Source of the DNA: Cyanobacteria bacterium CG_2015-22_32_23
GTDB taxonomy: Bacteria > Cyanobacteriota > Cyanobacteriia > Cyanobacteriales > Cyanobacteriaceae
Direction of reading: 5' to 3'
Assembly: GCA_009993045.1 (NCBI GenBank)
Contig: JAACUG010000074.1
Span: 19,390-83,389, forward strand
Length of the DNA: 64,000 nt
Shown here piece by piece: positions 43,507 through 52,610 of this stretch (position 1 is the stretch's first letter; each line of letters starts with the position of its first letter). The notes under the pieces are model-generated. The model was not told the DNA's origin. It did no database searches and was given only the letters and a program-made list of their open reading frames with translations. A program made the translations under genes and the position numbers.

Positions 43507-45534
43507 CTACTTTAAACTTTCTTGAGAGGAGAGATGAGAGTTTTTTTTATTTCGATTAGTATTTATGGAAGAAGCATCAAATTTTGGCAAAGTAAAATGG
43601 AATTTACTCCCCAGATTTTTCCCCTCAGATTGAGCCCAGATTTTGCCTCCCCAATTTTTAACGATTTGCCGACAAATAGCTAATCCTAACCCTGTACCTC
43701 CAGCAGATCTTCTTAACGCGCCTTCTTCCTGATAAAATCGATCAAATACTTGATCTAGTTTTTCAGGCTCAATACCTCTACCATTATCTGCGATGGTGAT
43801 TTGTAAAGTATCTTCATCTATTTCTTGTACTTGTATAGTAACTTGTCCGCTACCGTCAGTAAATTTACAAGCATTATCTAATAATTTAGTTAAAACCTCT
43901 ACTAACCATTCTCCATCAGCTTGTACTAAAGGTAATTCATCTATTACTAAGTTTTTAATAGTCGGTATTACACTTTGATCTTGACGAGAACGAATATGAG
44001 ATAATGATAAATCGATACATTCTTCTAAGGATAAAGGTTCGCAATTCCATTCTACAGTACCCCCTTCTAATTGAGAAAGAGTGAGAAAATCTTGTACCAA
44101 TTTACGCATTCTCTCCGCATCATGTAAAGCCGTAGTTAACATGACTTGACGTAACTCTTCCGACATTTCAGGCTCATTAGCCAAACTTTCTAAACATACT
44201 TGAATTGTTGATAAAGGAGTTCGTAATTCATGACCTGTAATAGCTACTAAATTTGAACGAGTACGATCTAATGCTTCTAATTGTTCGTTAAGATTTTCTA
44301 AATTAGCGTAAGATTCTGCTTGAATTAAAGCAACACCTACTTGAGTGGCAATGGCATCTACTAAAGCAATATCTTCAGGTTTCCAAGTTATGGGAATAGC
44401 GTCACAATGGTGTAATTCCATCATTCCTAACAATTTTCCTTGATAGAGTATCGGCACCATTAACCAAGAAATAATCGAACAACTGGTAATCAATTTTGAT
44501 AAAGCTGAAGAATGATCTTGAATACGAGAATCAATAGTTACATCATCAATACTAATAGACTCTCTCACGTCTAAAACTTCTTGAAATAAAGGGTTATTTT
44601 TTAAAGGCCAAGTTTTTCCTTTAATAGATTTAATTTTGTCATTCAAAAATTCATGATTAATTTTAGCGTTTAAATCTGTTTCCTGACAACGATAAATCAA
44701 ACAACGACAAACTCCCATTCCTTCTCCTAATTTATCTACCGCTACTTGTAAAATTTCTTGAGGATTGAGCGATCGCCGTATGGCATCTGTAACAGAATTA
44801 AGTAACCTTTCTTTTTTTTCCTTAACACTTAAAAAGCGATTAGCCTTAATAAGTTTGTATTGTCCTGCTTGTAAATAAGTGATCAATCTTTGCACAAAAG
44901 GATCAGGATTAATCATCGGAGAATCAAAAACATCGAATTGACGAACATTTGATTGATCTGGAATACTTTGACAATATAATTTTAAAGCCTGATTAATTTT
45001 CTTTTTCAATTCAGGGCGATAACTTGCGATACGATGTAATAAAATTTCCGCCGCTTTTTGACTAACTTGACGATCAAAAGTCCAAATACCCTCAAAACGA
45101 CGACTATTATCCATAGCCATTTCTGAAGCTTTAGTTTTGGGTAAATGGGTTTTTTCCCGACAAATTAAACAAGTAGCATAATTTTTACCAATTATCACTA
45201 AATGCCATTCATGACTTAAGGCATCATCTTCGGTAAAAGCTATCTTTTCATAGACATCAGAAATACTGCTAAATTCAGTTTCAGGAGCAGCTAATACATA
45301 AACATGAGGAGAAAGTGTGCCAATGCGCCCATAACGATGAGCTTCTTGACGATAAAATCTTTCTTTCTGAAAACTAGCAATAATTAAAGGCTGTTCATCC
45401 TCAGTGTCACTAGCCAAAACTTGATCTTCCATGGCATGAGAAAGAGCCGTTAAAGAAGACTTAAAATACATTTGAGTACAACCTTGGGGAAAGGCGGTTA
45501 ATAACTCGGTAACGACAGAATTAGTATTACTCAT
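43507..45534 (-). CDS. Sensor histidine kinase with DICT and GAF domains
   Basis: A 675-residue soluble kinase. The N-terminal DICT domain (about 15-155, ALSHAMEDQ...FYRQEAHRY.RI..L....YVLA) occurs with signalling proteins in cyanobacteria. A GAF domain follows (about 255-405). HisKA has phospho-His 435 (ITGHELRTPLS), and HATPase has DNGRGIEPEKLDQVFDRFY and GTGLGLAI. No membrane helix is seen. The GAF domain contains Cys but no clear CH bilin motif, so a photoreceptor role is not supported. It ends 48 bp upstream of uvrB on the same strand; the partner regulator is unknown. Confidence 0.88.
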   Translation of the reverse strand: MSNTNSVVTELLTAFPQGCTQMYFKSSLTALSHAMEDQVLASDTEDEQPLIIASFQKERFYRQEAHRYGRIGTLSPHVYVLAAPETEFSSISDVYEKIAFTEDDALSHEWHLVIIGKNYATCLICREKTHLPKTKASEMAMDNSRRFEGIWTFDRQVSQKAAEILLHRIASYRPELKKKINQALKLYCQSIPDQSNVRQFDVFDSPMINPDPFVQRLITYLQAGQYKLIKANRFLSVKEKKERLLNSVTDAIRRSLNPQEILQVAVDKLGEGMGVCRCLIYRCQETDLNAKINHEFLNDKIKSIKGKTWPLKNNPLFQEVLDVRESISIDDVTIDSRIQDHSSALSKLITSCSIISWLMVPILYQGKLLGMMELHHCDAIPITWKPEDIALVDAIATQVGVALIQAESYANLENLNEQLEALDRTRSNLVAITGHELRTPLSTIQVCLESLANEPEMSEELRQVMLTTALHDAERMRKLVQDFLTLSQLEGGTVEWNCEPLSLEECIDLSLSHIRSRQDQSVIPTIKNLVIDELPLVQADGEWLVEVLTKLLDNACKFTDGSGQVTIQVQEIDEDTLQITIADNGRGIEPEKLDQVFDRFYQEEGALRRSAGGTGLGLAICRQIVKNWGGKIWAQSEGKNLGSKFHFTLPKFDASSINTNRNKKNSHLSSQESLK

Positions 45535-45696
45535 CGAGTCTGGTTAATATTGCTTTCAGCTTTAATTTCTAAGGTGAATCAAGATTATAAACATTAATCC
45601 TTATCCATCAGACATAAATAATTGCATCAAATTCTATCCTACATTACTTCGTCATTCCCCGTTATAAATAGATAAAATAATTAACAATTAATCTTT

Positions 45697-46302
45697 TTAT
45701 TTAGGCATTTCAATATAAGTTGGTTTTTCATCAATTAAACCCACTCTTTGAGGAGGCCAAAAACGGAGAGAAGCACGACCAATAAATTTTTCTCGTGGTA
45801 CAAATCCCCAATAGTGAGAATCATAGCTATTATTACGATTATCTCCTAAGACTAAATATTGATTTTCTGGTACAGTAACAGGGCCAAAATTATAATCTGG
45901 TTTTTCTTTGATGTAATTTTCCTTCAGCATTTCGTTATTAACGATCACTTTCCCATTTTTCACCATTACCTCATCTCCGGGTAAGCCGATAATTCTCTTA
46001 ATAAAGGCTTCATTGGCTTGAAAATTCTCTTCTCGTAGTTTGTCCGTTACATTAAAAACAACAACATCTCCTCTTTTTGGTTCATTGAAACGATAACTCA
46101 TTTTTTCCACAATTAAGCGATCATTGATCAATAATGTAGGTTCCATGGAAGATGAAGGAATATATCGGGCTTCCGCTACAAAAGTGCGAATACCAAAAGA
46201 TAAAACTACAGCCATAGCGACGGTTTTAAATATTTCTAACCAAAAATTTTCTTCTTGATTAACCACATTTACTTTTTCATTTTCTGGTAAATTGTCACCC
46301 AT
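45697..46302 (-). CDS. lepB: Signal peptidase I
   Basis: A 201-residue type I signal peptidase with one N-terminal membrane anchor (about 22-40). Catalytic S52 lies in IPSSSMEPTL and catalytic K102 in FIKRIIGLPGD. GDNRNNSYDSHYWG and the RFWPP box follow. It removes signal peptides in the plasma or thylakoid membrane; cyanobacteria often have two such genes. Confidence 0.95.
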   Translation of the reverse strand: MGDNLPENEKVNVVNQEENFWLEIFKTVAMAVVLSFGIRTFVAEARYIPSSSMEPTLLINDRLIVEKMSYRFNEPKRGDVVVFNVTDKLREENFQANEAFIKRIIGLPGDEVMVKNGKVIVNNEMLKENYIKEKPDYNFGPVTVPENQYLVLGDNRNNSYDSHYWGFVPREKFIGRASLRFWPPQRVGLIDEKPTYIEMPK

Positions 46303-46428
46303 AATTGTTTTTTTGAACTTAATTTATGCTCCTAACAGTTTAACTTAAACTTATGAATAATTGACAATCAACAATGAACAGTAAACTATTAACAGACTTC
46401 TTTATATTTGATCGTAATTATTTTTATC

Positions 46429-46944
46429 ATGTCCAGAGCCAAAATTTTACAGCCTGATTTAGTTTTAGGTGATATTGTTATTCATCTTACCCCTAGTCTT
46501 ATTCAAAAATACAATTTAAAAGGGTTAGTTTTAGACGTAGATGAAACCCTTGTACCTTGGAAAGAAAAACAGTTATCTCCTGAATTAATAGAATGGGTGA
46601 CAGAAGTAAAACAAGTTACTGATCTTTGGTTAGTAAGTAATAACCTGAGTCAAAGTCGTATTAGTAATATTGCTTCTAGCTTAGATTTACCCTTTATTTT
46701 TGGTGCGGCTAAACCTTCTCGTCGTAAACTTCGACAAGCCGTTACGGCGATGAATCATCCTCTCGAACAAGTGGCTATGGTTGGCGATCGCTTATTTACG
46801 GATGTTTTAGCAGGTAATCGTTTAGGAATGTTTACTATTTTAGTTGAACCAATGGTAGAGACAGGAGGTAAAAAGAAGTTTTCTTTGAGAAATTTTGAAG
46901 TGTGGTTATCCCAAAAACTGGGAGTATCTCTTTACAAAAGTTAA
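46429..46944 (+). CDS. YqeG family HAD IIIA-type phosphatase
   Basis: 171 residues from the ATG at 46429; the earlier in-frame TTG (46408) adds seven hydrophobic residues and is less likely. The HAD nucleophile motif is LVLDVDETLVPW (D36, D38), followed by VSNN and the MVGDRLFTDVLAGNRLG acidic motif. Relatives include phosphatidylglycerophosphate phosphatases of the YqeG/PTPMT-independent type, so a role in phosphatidylglycerol synthesis is possible. Confidence 0.85.
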   Translation: MSRAKILQPDLVLGDIVIHLTPSLIQKYNLKGLVLDVDETLVPWKEKQLSPELIEWVTEVKQVTDLWLVSNNLSQSRISNIASSLDLPFIFGAAKPSRRKLRQAVTAMNHPLEQVAMVGDRLFTDVLAGNRLGMFTILVEPMVETGGKKKFSLRNFEVWLSQKLGVSLYKS

Positions 46945-47429
46945 CAATAAGTTAATATTTCGTAATAATTTGAGATATTCATTAATAAAATCTAAAGAAA
47001 AGATTAAGAAAATCCATATAACTTTATAAATATGGGAATATGATTTTGAGATAAATTGAGGTCAGCTTAGATAAAGACCTTAAATAATACACAAATAAAT
47101 ATAAAATCCTAGAGACATCTTTCAGCTTATTTCTGAGGGTGTCTTTAATATTGAGATATTTAATAGAATTCTTGCAGAAGTGGAGTAATGAATAATTAAT
47201 AATTAATAATGAGTTAAGAAATTAACGTTTTCCATCCCAATTAATTTTACTTTTTATTTTGCAAGAGGTCTAATAAGATAAAGAAAAAAATTATCGGAAC
47301 ATGGTTTATGATTTGTAAGTCAAGTGATATAACATTCAATAGGGAAATTCAACCAATTCCTTAACTGCTTAATTATCTATGTACATAAATTAAGGCAATA
47401 TTGTCACTAAAAAAGTTTAAATACGAACC
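46945..47429. other. Intergenic region with a family-B miniature element
   Basis: A 485-bp region. It contains an imperfect hairpin around 47112-47150 (AGAGACA.../...TGTCTT with inner TCAG/CTGA), perhaps the terminator of the YqeG gene, then the mobile element at 47165-47271. The final 150 bp are AT-rich leader of the next gene. No coding potential is seen. Confidence 0.6.
47165..47271. mobile_element. Miniature inverted-repeat element, family B, copy 2
   Basis: A 107-bp relative of the element at 24213-24314. The ends are AGAATTCTTGCA and TGCAAGAGGTCT. The right 50 bp (TTTTACTTTTTATTTTGCAAG and the end) are identical to copy 1, while the centre has an extra AT-rich insertion. AAT flanks both sides. 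Non-coding. Confidence 0.82.
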
Positions 47430-48221
47430 ATGCTTAAATCATTATTATCAACCAGAATATCAATTTTCGCCTTAACTGCTTTCTCTAGTTTTTTACCCTT
47501 CAACGCAGTCAAAGCGGTAACTTTTCAAGAATCAGAAGTAAATCAACCAGATTTTATCGCCATAGCACAACCCTATGGAGGAAATAAGTATAATTTAATT
47601 GTAATTGAACAAATACCGAATAAAAATAGTTGTTGGAAAGAAACAGGAGGAAATCCTGTCAATGTGGATTTATTATTATTAAACTTTGATTTTAGTGGAC
47701 ACTGTCGTCGTAGCACTGATGCTAATGGTTATTCTATTCGCTACGATGGCCAAGACTACGGTTTAGATATTTTGTTGAATTTAGTCGAAAAAGATGGTAA
47801 TTTAACTCTAATTGGTATTAATCGTAAAGATAGCAGTCAACCACCTATTATTGTCGGTACAGCCCAAGGTTTGAATAGTCAACCCATGAAAATACAGCTT
47901 AACCCCGGATGGCGTTTCACCAAAAGAACTTATGAAGGTAAACCATTAGGTCATGTTTATTTTAGTTATGACTCTACTACTGCACCCAATATAACGCCAA
48001 TGCCAACAGAAGGTAATAATCCGACTACTTTACCCTCAGAAATTCCTCCTCAAGGAGTGATGCAAGAAATTGTTGCCCCAGATATTCAACCACAAAAAGA
48101 AATTATCAAAGAAAAAAATGTATCTAAGGTGAATGATACTTCAGAAAAAGTAACCGTTAATCAATCCCCATCTCCTAAATATAATTGGAATCCCAGTCGT
48201 AGAGAGAGAATGATGAGATAA
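47430..48221 (+). CDS. DUF3747-type exported protein
   Basis: A 263-residue protein with a signal peptide (about 1-30, cleavage near VKA-VTF). The core QPDFIAIAQPYGGNKYNLIVIEQI...CWKE...VNVDLLLLNFDFSGHCRRSTDANGYSIR matches DUF3747, known mainly from cyanobacterial secreted or surface proteins. The C-terminal 80 residues are Pro/Thr-rich and probably disordered. Function unknown; envelope location inferred. Confidence 0.78.
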   Translation: MLKSLLSTRISIFALTAFSSFLPFNAVKAVTFQESEVNQPDFIAIAQPYGGNKYNLIVIEQIPNKNSCWKETGGNPVNVDLLLLNFDFSGHCRRSTDANGYSIRYDGQDYGLDILLNLVEKDGNLTLIGINRKDSSQPPIIVGTAQGLNSQPMKIQLNPGWRFTKRTYEGKPLGHVYFSYDSTTAPNITPMPTEGNNPTTLPSEIPPQGVMQEIVAPDIQPQKEIIKEKNVSKVNDTSEKVTVNQSPSPKYNWNPSRRERMMR

Positions 48222-48273
48222 TTGTTAATAGTTCAAAAAATCTCAATAAAACTTACGCATCTTTAAATGTAGG

Positions 48274-48288
48274 GTGGGCATTGCCCAC
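48274..48288. repeat. Dispersed palindrome GTGGGCATTGCCCAC
   Basis: Second copy of the palindrome at 17804-17818 with the centre AT reversed. It lies 53 bp after the DUF3747 gene and may end its transcript. Confidence 0.6.
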
Positions 48289-48398
48289 AAATCATCACAC
48301 ATACCTCGGTAAACTATAAAATTTTCAATAAGAGTAGAAGAGAGGGGTTTAAAAGTTTTAAAAATACTTGTTTTAGGTAATTTGCAGATTTTGAAAGT

Positions 48399-48752
48399 TC
48401 ACTCAGAGGATTGTTTTTCGACAAAAAAGCTCATATTATTTCTAACATTTTCATAAACCTCTCTTTGTTGAGTGGTTACGGTGGTTTCTTTGAGATAATT
48501 GTCGATAACGTTGATACATTTTTCTAAACCACTTAATCCATTTGTTTCGCTATCTTTAGTCATTAATAAAAATCTAGCAGAACTATCTCCCGAACGAGAA
48601 CGAATATAATAATAACGACAACGATTTGCTTGAATCGCTAGTGACGGCTTTTGTTCACTATAACTTTTTTTAGGGGATAATAATGGCAAAAACAGAATTA
48701 TCAATACTATAAAAAAATGTTTACTCCATTGATATAATTTATTTGAATTCAT
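48399..48752 (-). CDS. Small exported hypothetical protein
   Basis: A 117-residue protein with a signal peptide or anchor (hydrophobic about 14-26, cleavage perhaps after SYS at residue 32). The rest is polar, with two Cys (in NRCRYYY and EKCINV) that could form a disulfide. I do not recognise the family. It is convergent with the DUF3747 gene. Confidence 0.6.
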   Translation of the reverse strand: MNSNKLYQWSKHFFIVLIILFLPLLSPKKSYSEQKPSLAIQANRCRYYYIRSRSGDSSARFLLMTKDSETNGLSGLEKCINVIDNYLKETTVTTQQREVYENVRNNMSFFVEKQSSE

Positions 48753-48873
48753 TATAGTAATATTGTAGGTTTTAAATAAAGGGCAAAGGGATTAAAATTA
48801 ACTTAAACTATACTAAAATTGATTTTTCTACTTTTGCTTATTAACTATTTTTGATATGATGCAATCTCTCCTG

Positions 48874-48915
48874 ATTCTTAATTCTTAATTCTTAATTCTT
48901 AATTCCTAATTCTTA
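48874..48915. repeat. Six-unit heptamer repeat (ATTCTTA)
   Basis: Six contiguous 7-bp units, five ATTCTTA and one ATTCCTA, end right at the 3' end of cruG. The 7-bp unit matches the period of the cysS-leader repeat although its sequence differs. Confidence 0.85.
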
Positions 48916-50085
48916 ATTATAAATTCTGCCTCGCCATTGACGAGGTTTTTGTATTGCTGATAAAAATATTCTTATCACTGCCAAAATATCTGCTGTTGGT
49001 GAGAGGAAAAAGAATAATTCTTTGTATGATTTGGTGAAATTATAAGATGGTGCGATGGCCAATAATAAAGCAAAACGAATAAATAATAAAAGACAATTAA
49101 GAATAAATAATAGATAAAAACTGAGAAAATTTAACTGAGAACACAAGAGAAAGCCTATGATAATGATCGGCAAGGGTAAAGCCTGAATTAAAGCTAAAAA
49201 GCCACATTCTGCCCATAATTGACTTTTTGAGGCGGCATCTTTAAGATCAAGCGATCGCCCCCATTCTGTCCAAGTTTCTTTTAAACCCTCATACATTCTG
49301 ACTTTGATAATTTTTGCACCATCAGCAAAGCCAACTTTATAACCCTGACTAGCGATATAACGAGCAAGGGTGACATCATCACAAAAAGAATTAGAAGCAT
49401 AACTATAACCATCTATAGCTTCTAAAACTTTGCGCTTAATTAAAAAACATTGTCCATTTGCCATGACAGTTTCAGCACTTTTAGCATCCACCCCTGACGA
49501 CTCAAAACGATAAATTAAAGTCATTAATAAAGCTGGTTGTAACCACCATTCACCAGCGTATTTAAGGATAAATTGAGGAGAAAGAGAAACCACATCATAA
49601 TTATGAGTGTTAGCAAAATTCAACAAACTAGGGATTAAACCTTTTTGAGGTTGAGTATCAGCATCAATGCCTAAAATCCATTCGCTAGTAGCTGAACTAT
49701 TTAAAAATCCATTATGTAATGCCCAAGGTCGCCCTATCCATTGTTTAGGTAAAGGTGGATCGGTGACAAGACGAATACGAGGATCTTTTTTTGAGGCTTC
49801 CATCACTTTTTCTCTTGTACCATCTTGAGAGTTACTATCGACTATGATTATTTCTTTAACTTCATAGCTTTGACGGGTGATGCCTTCTAACATTTTATCG
49901 ATGCGATCAAACTCATTGAGAGTGGGAACAACTACGCTAACTTTAGCTAAAAAAGAGGGATTAGGGCATTGAGGCTTTAAAGGGGGAAATCGAGTTGCAC
50001 CTCGAAATAAACGACTGAGGAGGATAAAAAAACAAACACTTTGAAAAACTAATAAAACTAAGCAAATAACAGCACTAATGATCAT
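48913..50085 (-). CDS. cruG: Glycosyltransferase family 2, CruG-like
   Basis: A 390-residue membrane-bound GT2 enzyme with one N-terminal helix, a catalytic domain (SVVVPTLNEFDRIDKML, IDADTQP as DxD-type motif, CDDVTLARYI) and two or three C-terminal helices. The sequence fits CruG, the carotenoid 2'-O-glycosyltransferase that completes myxol/oscillol glycosides in cyanobacteria. No other carotenoid gene is nearby, so the assignment rests on similarity alone. Confidence 0.8.
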   Translation of the reverse strand: MIISAVICLVLLVFQSVCFFILLSRLFRGATRFPPLKPQCPNPSFLAKVSVVVPTLNEFDRIDKMLEGITRQSYEVKEIIIVDSNSQDGTREKVMEASKKDPRIRLVTDPPLPKQWIGRPWALHNGFLNSSATSEWILGIDADTQPQKGLIPSLLNFANTHNYDVVSLSPQFILKYAGEWWLQPALLMTLIYRFESSGVDAKSAETVMANGQCFLIKRKVLEAIDGYSYASNSFCDDVTLARYIASQGYKVGFADGAKIIKVRMYEGLKETWTEWGRSLDLKDAASKSQLWAECGFLALIQALPLPIIIIGFLLCSQLNFLSFYLLFILNCLLLFIRFALLLAIAPSYNFTKSYKELFFFLSPTADILAVIRIFLSAIQKPRQWRGRIYN

Positions 50086-50207
50086 TAAGTTAAATAACAG
50101 TAATTTTAGTCAATTTTAAACCTAAAAGCCCAAATTTAAGTAAAAAAAAATCCCTATCTGTGTTAAAGATAAGGAAAATAAACAAAATTTAATTACTAAT
50201 AATTAAG

Positions 50208-50279
50208 CCTCCCATCCGCCAACTTTGGGGGAGTCCCACTGGTGAAAGTCCCCCAGAATTGGGGGATTTAGAGGGCAGA
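50208..50279. repeat. Nested inverted repeats of the CCCCC..GGGGG family
   Basis: The stretch holds GCCAACTTTGGGGGAGTCCC and, after a short spacer, AAGTCCCCCAGAATTGGGGG. The second part is a hairpin (CCCCCAGAATTGGGGG) like those at 4542, 4583 and 34751. It sits downstream of amt and upstream of cruG, both on the minus strand, where it could end amt transcription. Confidence 0.7.
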
Positions 50280-50319
50280 CAAAATAATTAACCAGTGTTA
50301 ACTTATGACTCATTACTTA

Positions 50320-51843
50320 TTACATTTCTATACCAGAACTTACTTCTCCCACCGTAGAGGAAAAACCACCAGAAAGAATATCAGCTTCTTTGACAAAACC
50401 GCTATAAGCCTCCATACCGTGTTCGGAAATATCCAAACCTTTTATTTCTTCTTCTGCATGAACTCTAATACCCACAGTTGCTTTAAGAGCATACCAAAAG
50501 ATAGAACTAACAACAACGGTAAAACCACCTACAGTTAAAACACCGATTAATTGAGTAACGAAACTATGACCATTTGTGCTAAAAATACCAACAGCTAAAG
50601 TTCCCCAAACACCACAAACTAAGTGTACGGAAGTTGCACCTACGGGATCATCAATTCTTAAAGTTTTATCAAAAAATCCTACAGCAAAAACTACAATTAC
50701 CCCTGCGATCGCACCAATCATAATAGCACCTAAATAAGTGACATCAGCACAACCAGCAGTAATACCCACTAAACCAGCTAATACACCGTTAATAATCATG
50801 GATAAGTCTGGTTTACCATCTTTTACCCAAGAGGTAGCCGTAGCGGTAATGCCACCGGCGGCGGCAGCTAAGTTAGTAGTAAGGGCGATATAAGGAACGT
50901 TAGCTGTAGCGGCTAATTCTGAACCGGGGTTAAAGCCAAACCAACCAATCCAAAGAATTAAACATCCCAAAGTCGCAATACTCATATTATGACCGGGTAT
51001 AGCGTGGACTGTACCATCAGAGGTGTATTTACCTTGACGTGGTCCTAAAATTGATGCCCCCATTAATGCAGCCCAACCGCCCACAGAGTGAACCACCGTT
51101 GATCCTGCAAAGTCACGAAATCCCATGGAAGCTAACCAACCACCATCCCAAATCCAATGACCCGTAATAGGGTAAGCGATACCGATTAATAAAACACTAA
51201 AGATTAAAAAAGCATCGAAACGGATTCTCTCAGCTACCGCACCAGATACGATAGTAGCAGCCGTTGCCGCAAAGGCTAATTGGAAAAAGAAAGAAATAGA
51301 TTCAGGTACTTTTGTTAAGGTTTTAACTTCAACTTCTGTACCATCCACCATTGTTTTAGCGACTTCAAAGGCTTCTGAGTCACTATAAGGAAGACTGCTA
51401 CCATTAAAGAAGAAACCATCTAAACCGATAAAACCGTTACCATTACCGTACATTAAACCATAACCGATTGCCCAATAAACAATAGAAGCGATGGCAAAGA
51501 CGATTAAGTTTTTCGCTAAGACGTTAACAGCATTTTTTTGACGACAGAAACCTGTTTCTAACATCGCAAAACCAGCATTCATAAAGACAACTAAAGTTCC
51601 TGTAATTAACAAGAAAACAGAATCTAATACTATTTTAAGTTGTCCCACATCTTCAGGTTGTCCAAATCCTTGAGCTTTAGCTGCACTATTCCACACCATC
51701 AGAATAAGAGCAGTTAAAGGGATACAAGCTAACTGATAAGGAGAAAATAAATTTTTAACACGAGCTATAGAATTAAGTATAAAACTATCTTGGTTTTGTA
51801 ACCGATTAGCTTTTTTATTTGTTTTTTTAGACATTAGTATCAT
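50320..51843 (-). CDS. amt: Ammonium transporter
   Basis: A 507-residue Amt-family channel with a hydrophobic N-terminal leader segment (after a Lys-rich head), then eleven helices. Family motifs are present: [49 protein letters not shown] and a conserved late His ([11 protein letters not shown]). A second in-frame ATG lies three codons in. An NtcA-type site lies 110-123 bp upstream of the start, so the gene is probably induced by nitrogen limitation. No glnK/glnB gene is adjacent. Confidence 0.93.
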   Translation of the reverse strand: MILMSKKTNKKANRLQNQDSFILNSIARVKNLFSPYQLACIPLTALILMVWNSAAKAQGFGQPEDVGQLKIVLDSVFLLITGTLVVFMNAGFAMLETGFCRQKNAVNVLAKNLIVFAIASIVYWAIGYGLMYGNGNGFIGLDGFFFNGSSLPYSDSEAFEVAKTMVDGTEVEVKTLTKVPESISFFFQLAFAATAATIVSGAVAERIRFDAFLIFSVLLIGIAYPITGHWIWDGGWLASMGFRDFAGSTVVHSVGGWAALMGASILGPRQGKYTSDGTVHAIPGHNMSIATLGCLILWIGWFGFNPGSELAATANVPYIALTTNLAAAAGGITATATSWVKDGKPDLSMIINGVLAGLVGITAGCADVTYLGAIMIGAIAGVIVVFAVGFFDKTLRIDDPVGATSVHLVCGVWGTLAVGIFSTNGHSFVTQLIGVLTVGGFTVVVSSIFWYALKATVGIRVHAEEEIKGLDISEHGMEAYSGFVKEADILSGGFSSTVGEVSSGIEM

Positions 51844-51952
51844 TTGACTAATTATTATAGATTTGATCTAAAACTACACAGGAATTGAACAATTAACGAT
51901 TCGACTCGTCAATTAACTGTTAAATATTGATACTTTTTACTTAATAGTTTCT

Positions 51953-51966
51953 GTATCTAAACATAC
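51953..51966 (-). promoter_or_regulatory. NtcA-binding site upstream of amt
   Basis: GTATCTAAACATAC is a perfect match to the cyanobacterial NtcA consensus GTA-N8-TAC and is palindromic at the half-sites. It lies 110 bp upstream of the amt start. On the amt strand an AT-rich TATCAAT/TATTTA segment follows 20-26 nt later, roughly where an NtcA-dependent -10 box is expected, but the TAN3T match is imperfect. Confidence 0.7.
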
Positions 51967-52123
51967 AATAAAGTCCTTTTCAAAAAGTCATAACAACTTC
52001 AAGTATAATCTAAGAGATTGACAAGAATATCCTGAAACTTAAGATTAATAATTCTTCCTCTATCTCCGTTTCCTTTCTAATTCCCCGTTTCCTTTCTAAT
52101 TCCTAACGACTTGGTGACTTATA

Positions 52124-52270
52124 CTCATATCTTGCACCCCATTGACTGGTTAGAGGGAGTAATGAGTAAGAAGTAATGAGTAATGAGTTTCAGAATTGAT
52201 ACTAACCACTATAAAATTGATTACCTCACTTTAGAGTATTAAGTATTTTTGTTCTGGTGCAAAATCTCAG
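52124..52270. mobile_element. Miniature inverted-repeat element, family A, copy 2
   Basis: A 147-bp element with ends CTCATATCTTGCACC and GGTGCAAAATCTCAG. It is nearly identical to copy 1 at 14238-14379 apart from a 5-bp insertion and a few changes. It is flanked by a perfect 5-bp duplication TTATA (52119-52123 and 52271-52275). Non-coding. Confidence 0.92.
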
Positions 52271-52610
52271 TTATACTTAGTCAAAAAAATATAAACTTTA
52301 TGAAATCTTTACAAAAATTAAAAAAGTTTTACCGTAAATATGTATGTATAAATACTCAGTATTTTTACTATTGTATAAATATTTATAAGATGATTAAACT
52401 TTGACAAAGTTTTGTAAAAAAACAAGACATTTTTTTCAGAAATATCGTTACAATTTAGCTATGGATTGTCAAACTGCTTAATATAAAGTAACTAAAAGCT
52501 GAAATTAAAAAATATTTTAGGGCTTTTAAATATATGTATATATAATAAAAGTTACGTTTATTTAATACTATTGCTATCTAAAATGACACTTAATTTTTAG
52601 GGAGAAAAGA

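Larger units (their letters stand above)
51844..52610. other. Long divergent intergenic region
   Basis: A 767-bp region between amt and the pentapeptide gene. It holds the NtcA box (51953-51966), two CCGTTTCCTTTCTAATTC repeats (about 52063-52105), a family-A miniature element (52124-52270) and an AT-rich leader with TATATATAATAAAAG near 52540, probably the promoter of the pentapeptide gene. No further gene is recognised. Confidence 0.65.

Noticed and set aside
43507..45534. Bilin-binding photoreceptor (phytochrome/CBCR) kinase
   Set aside because: The GAF domain lacks a recognisable Cys-His chromophore motif and no PHY domain exists.
52440..52470. HLR1 (RpaB) site upstream of the pentapeptide gene
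   Set aside because: Only one half-site-like GTTACAAT is visible; the second repeat at the required spacing is missing.
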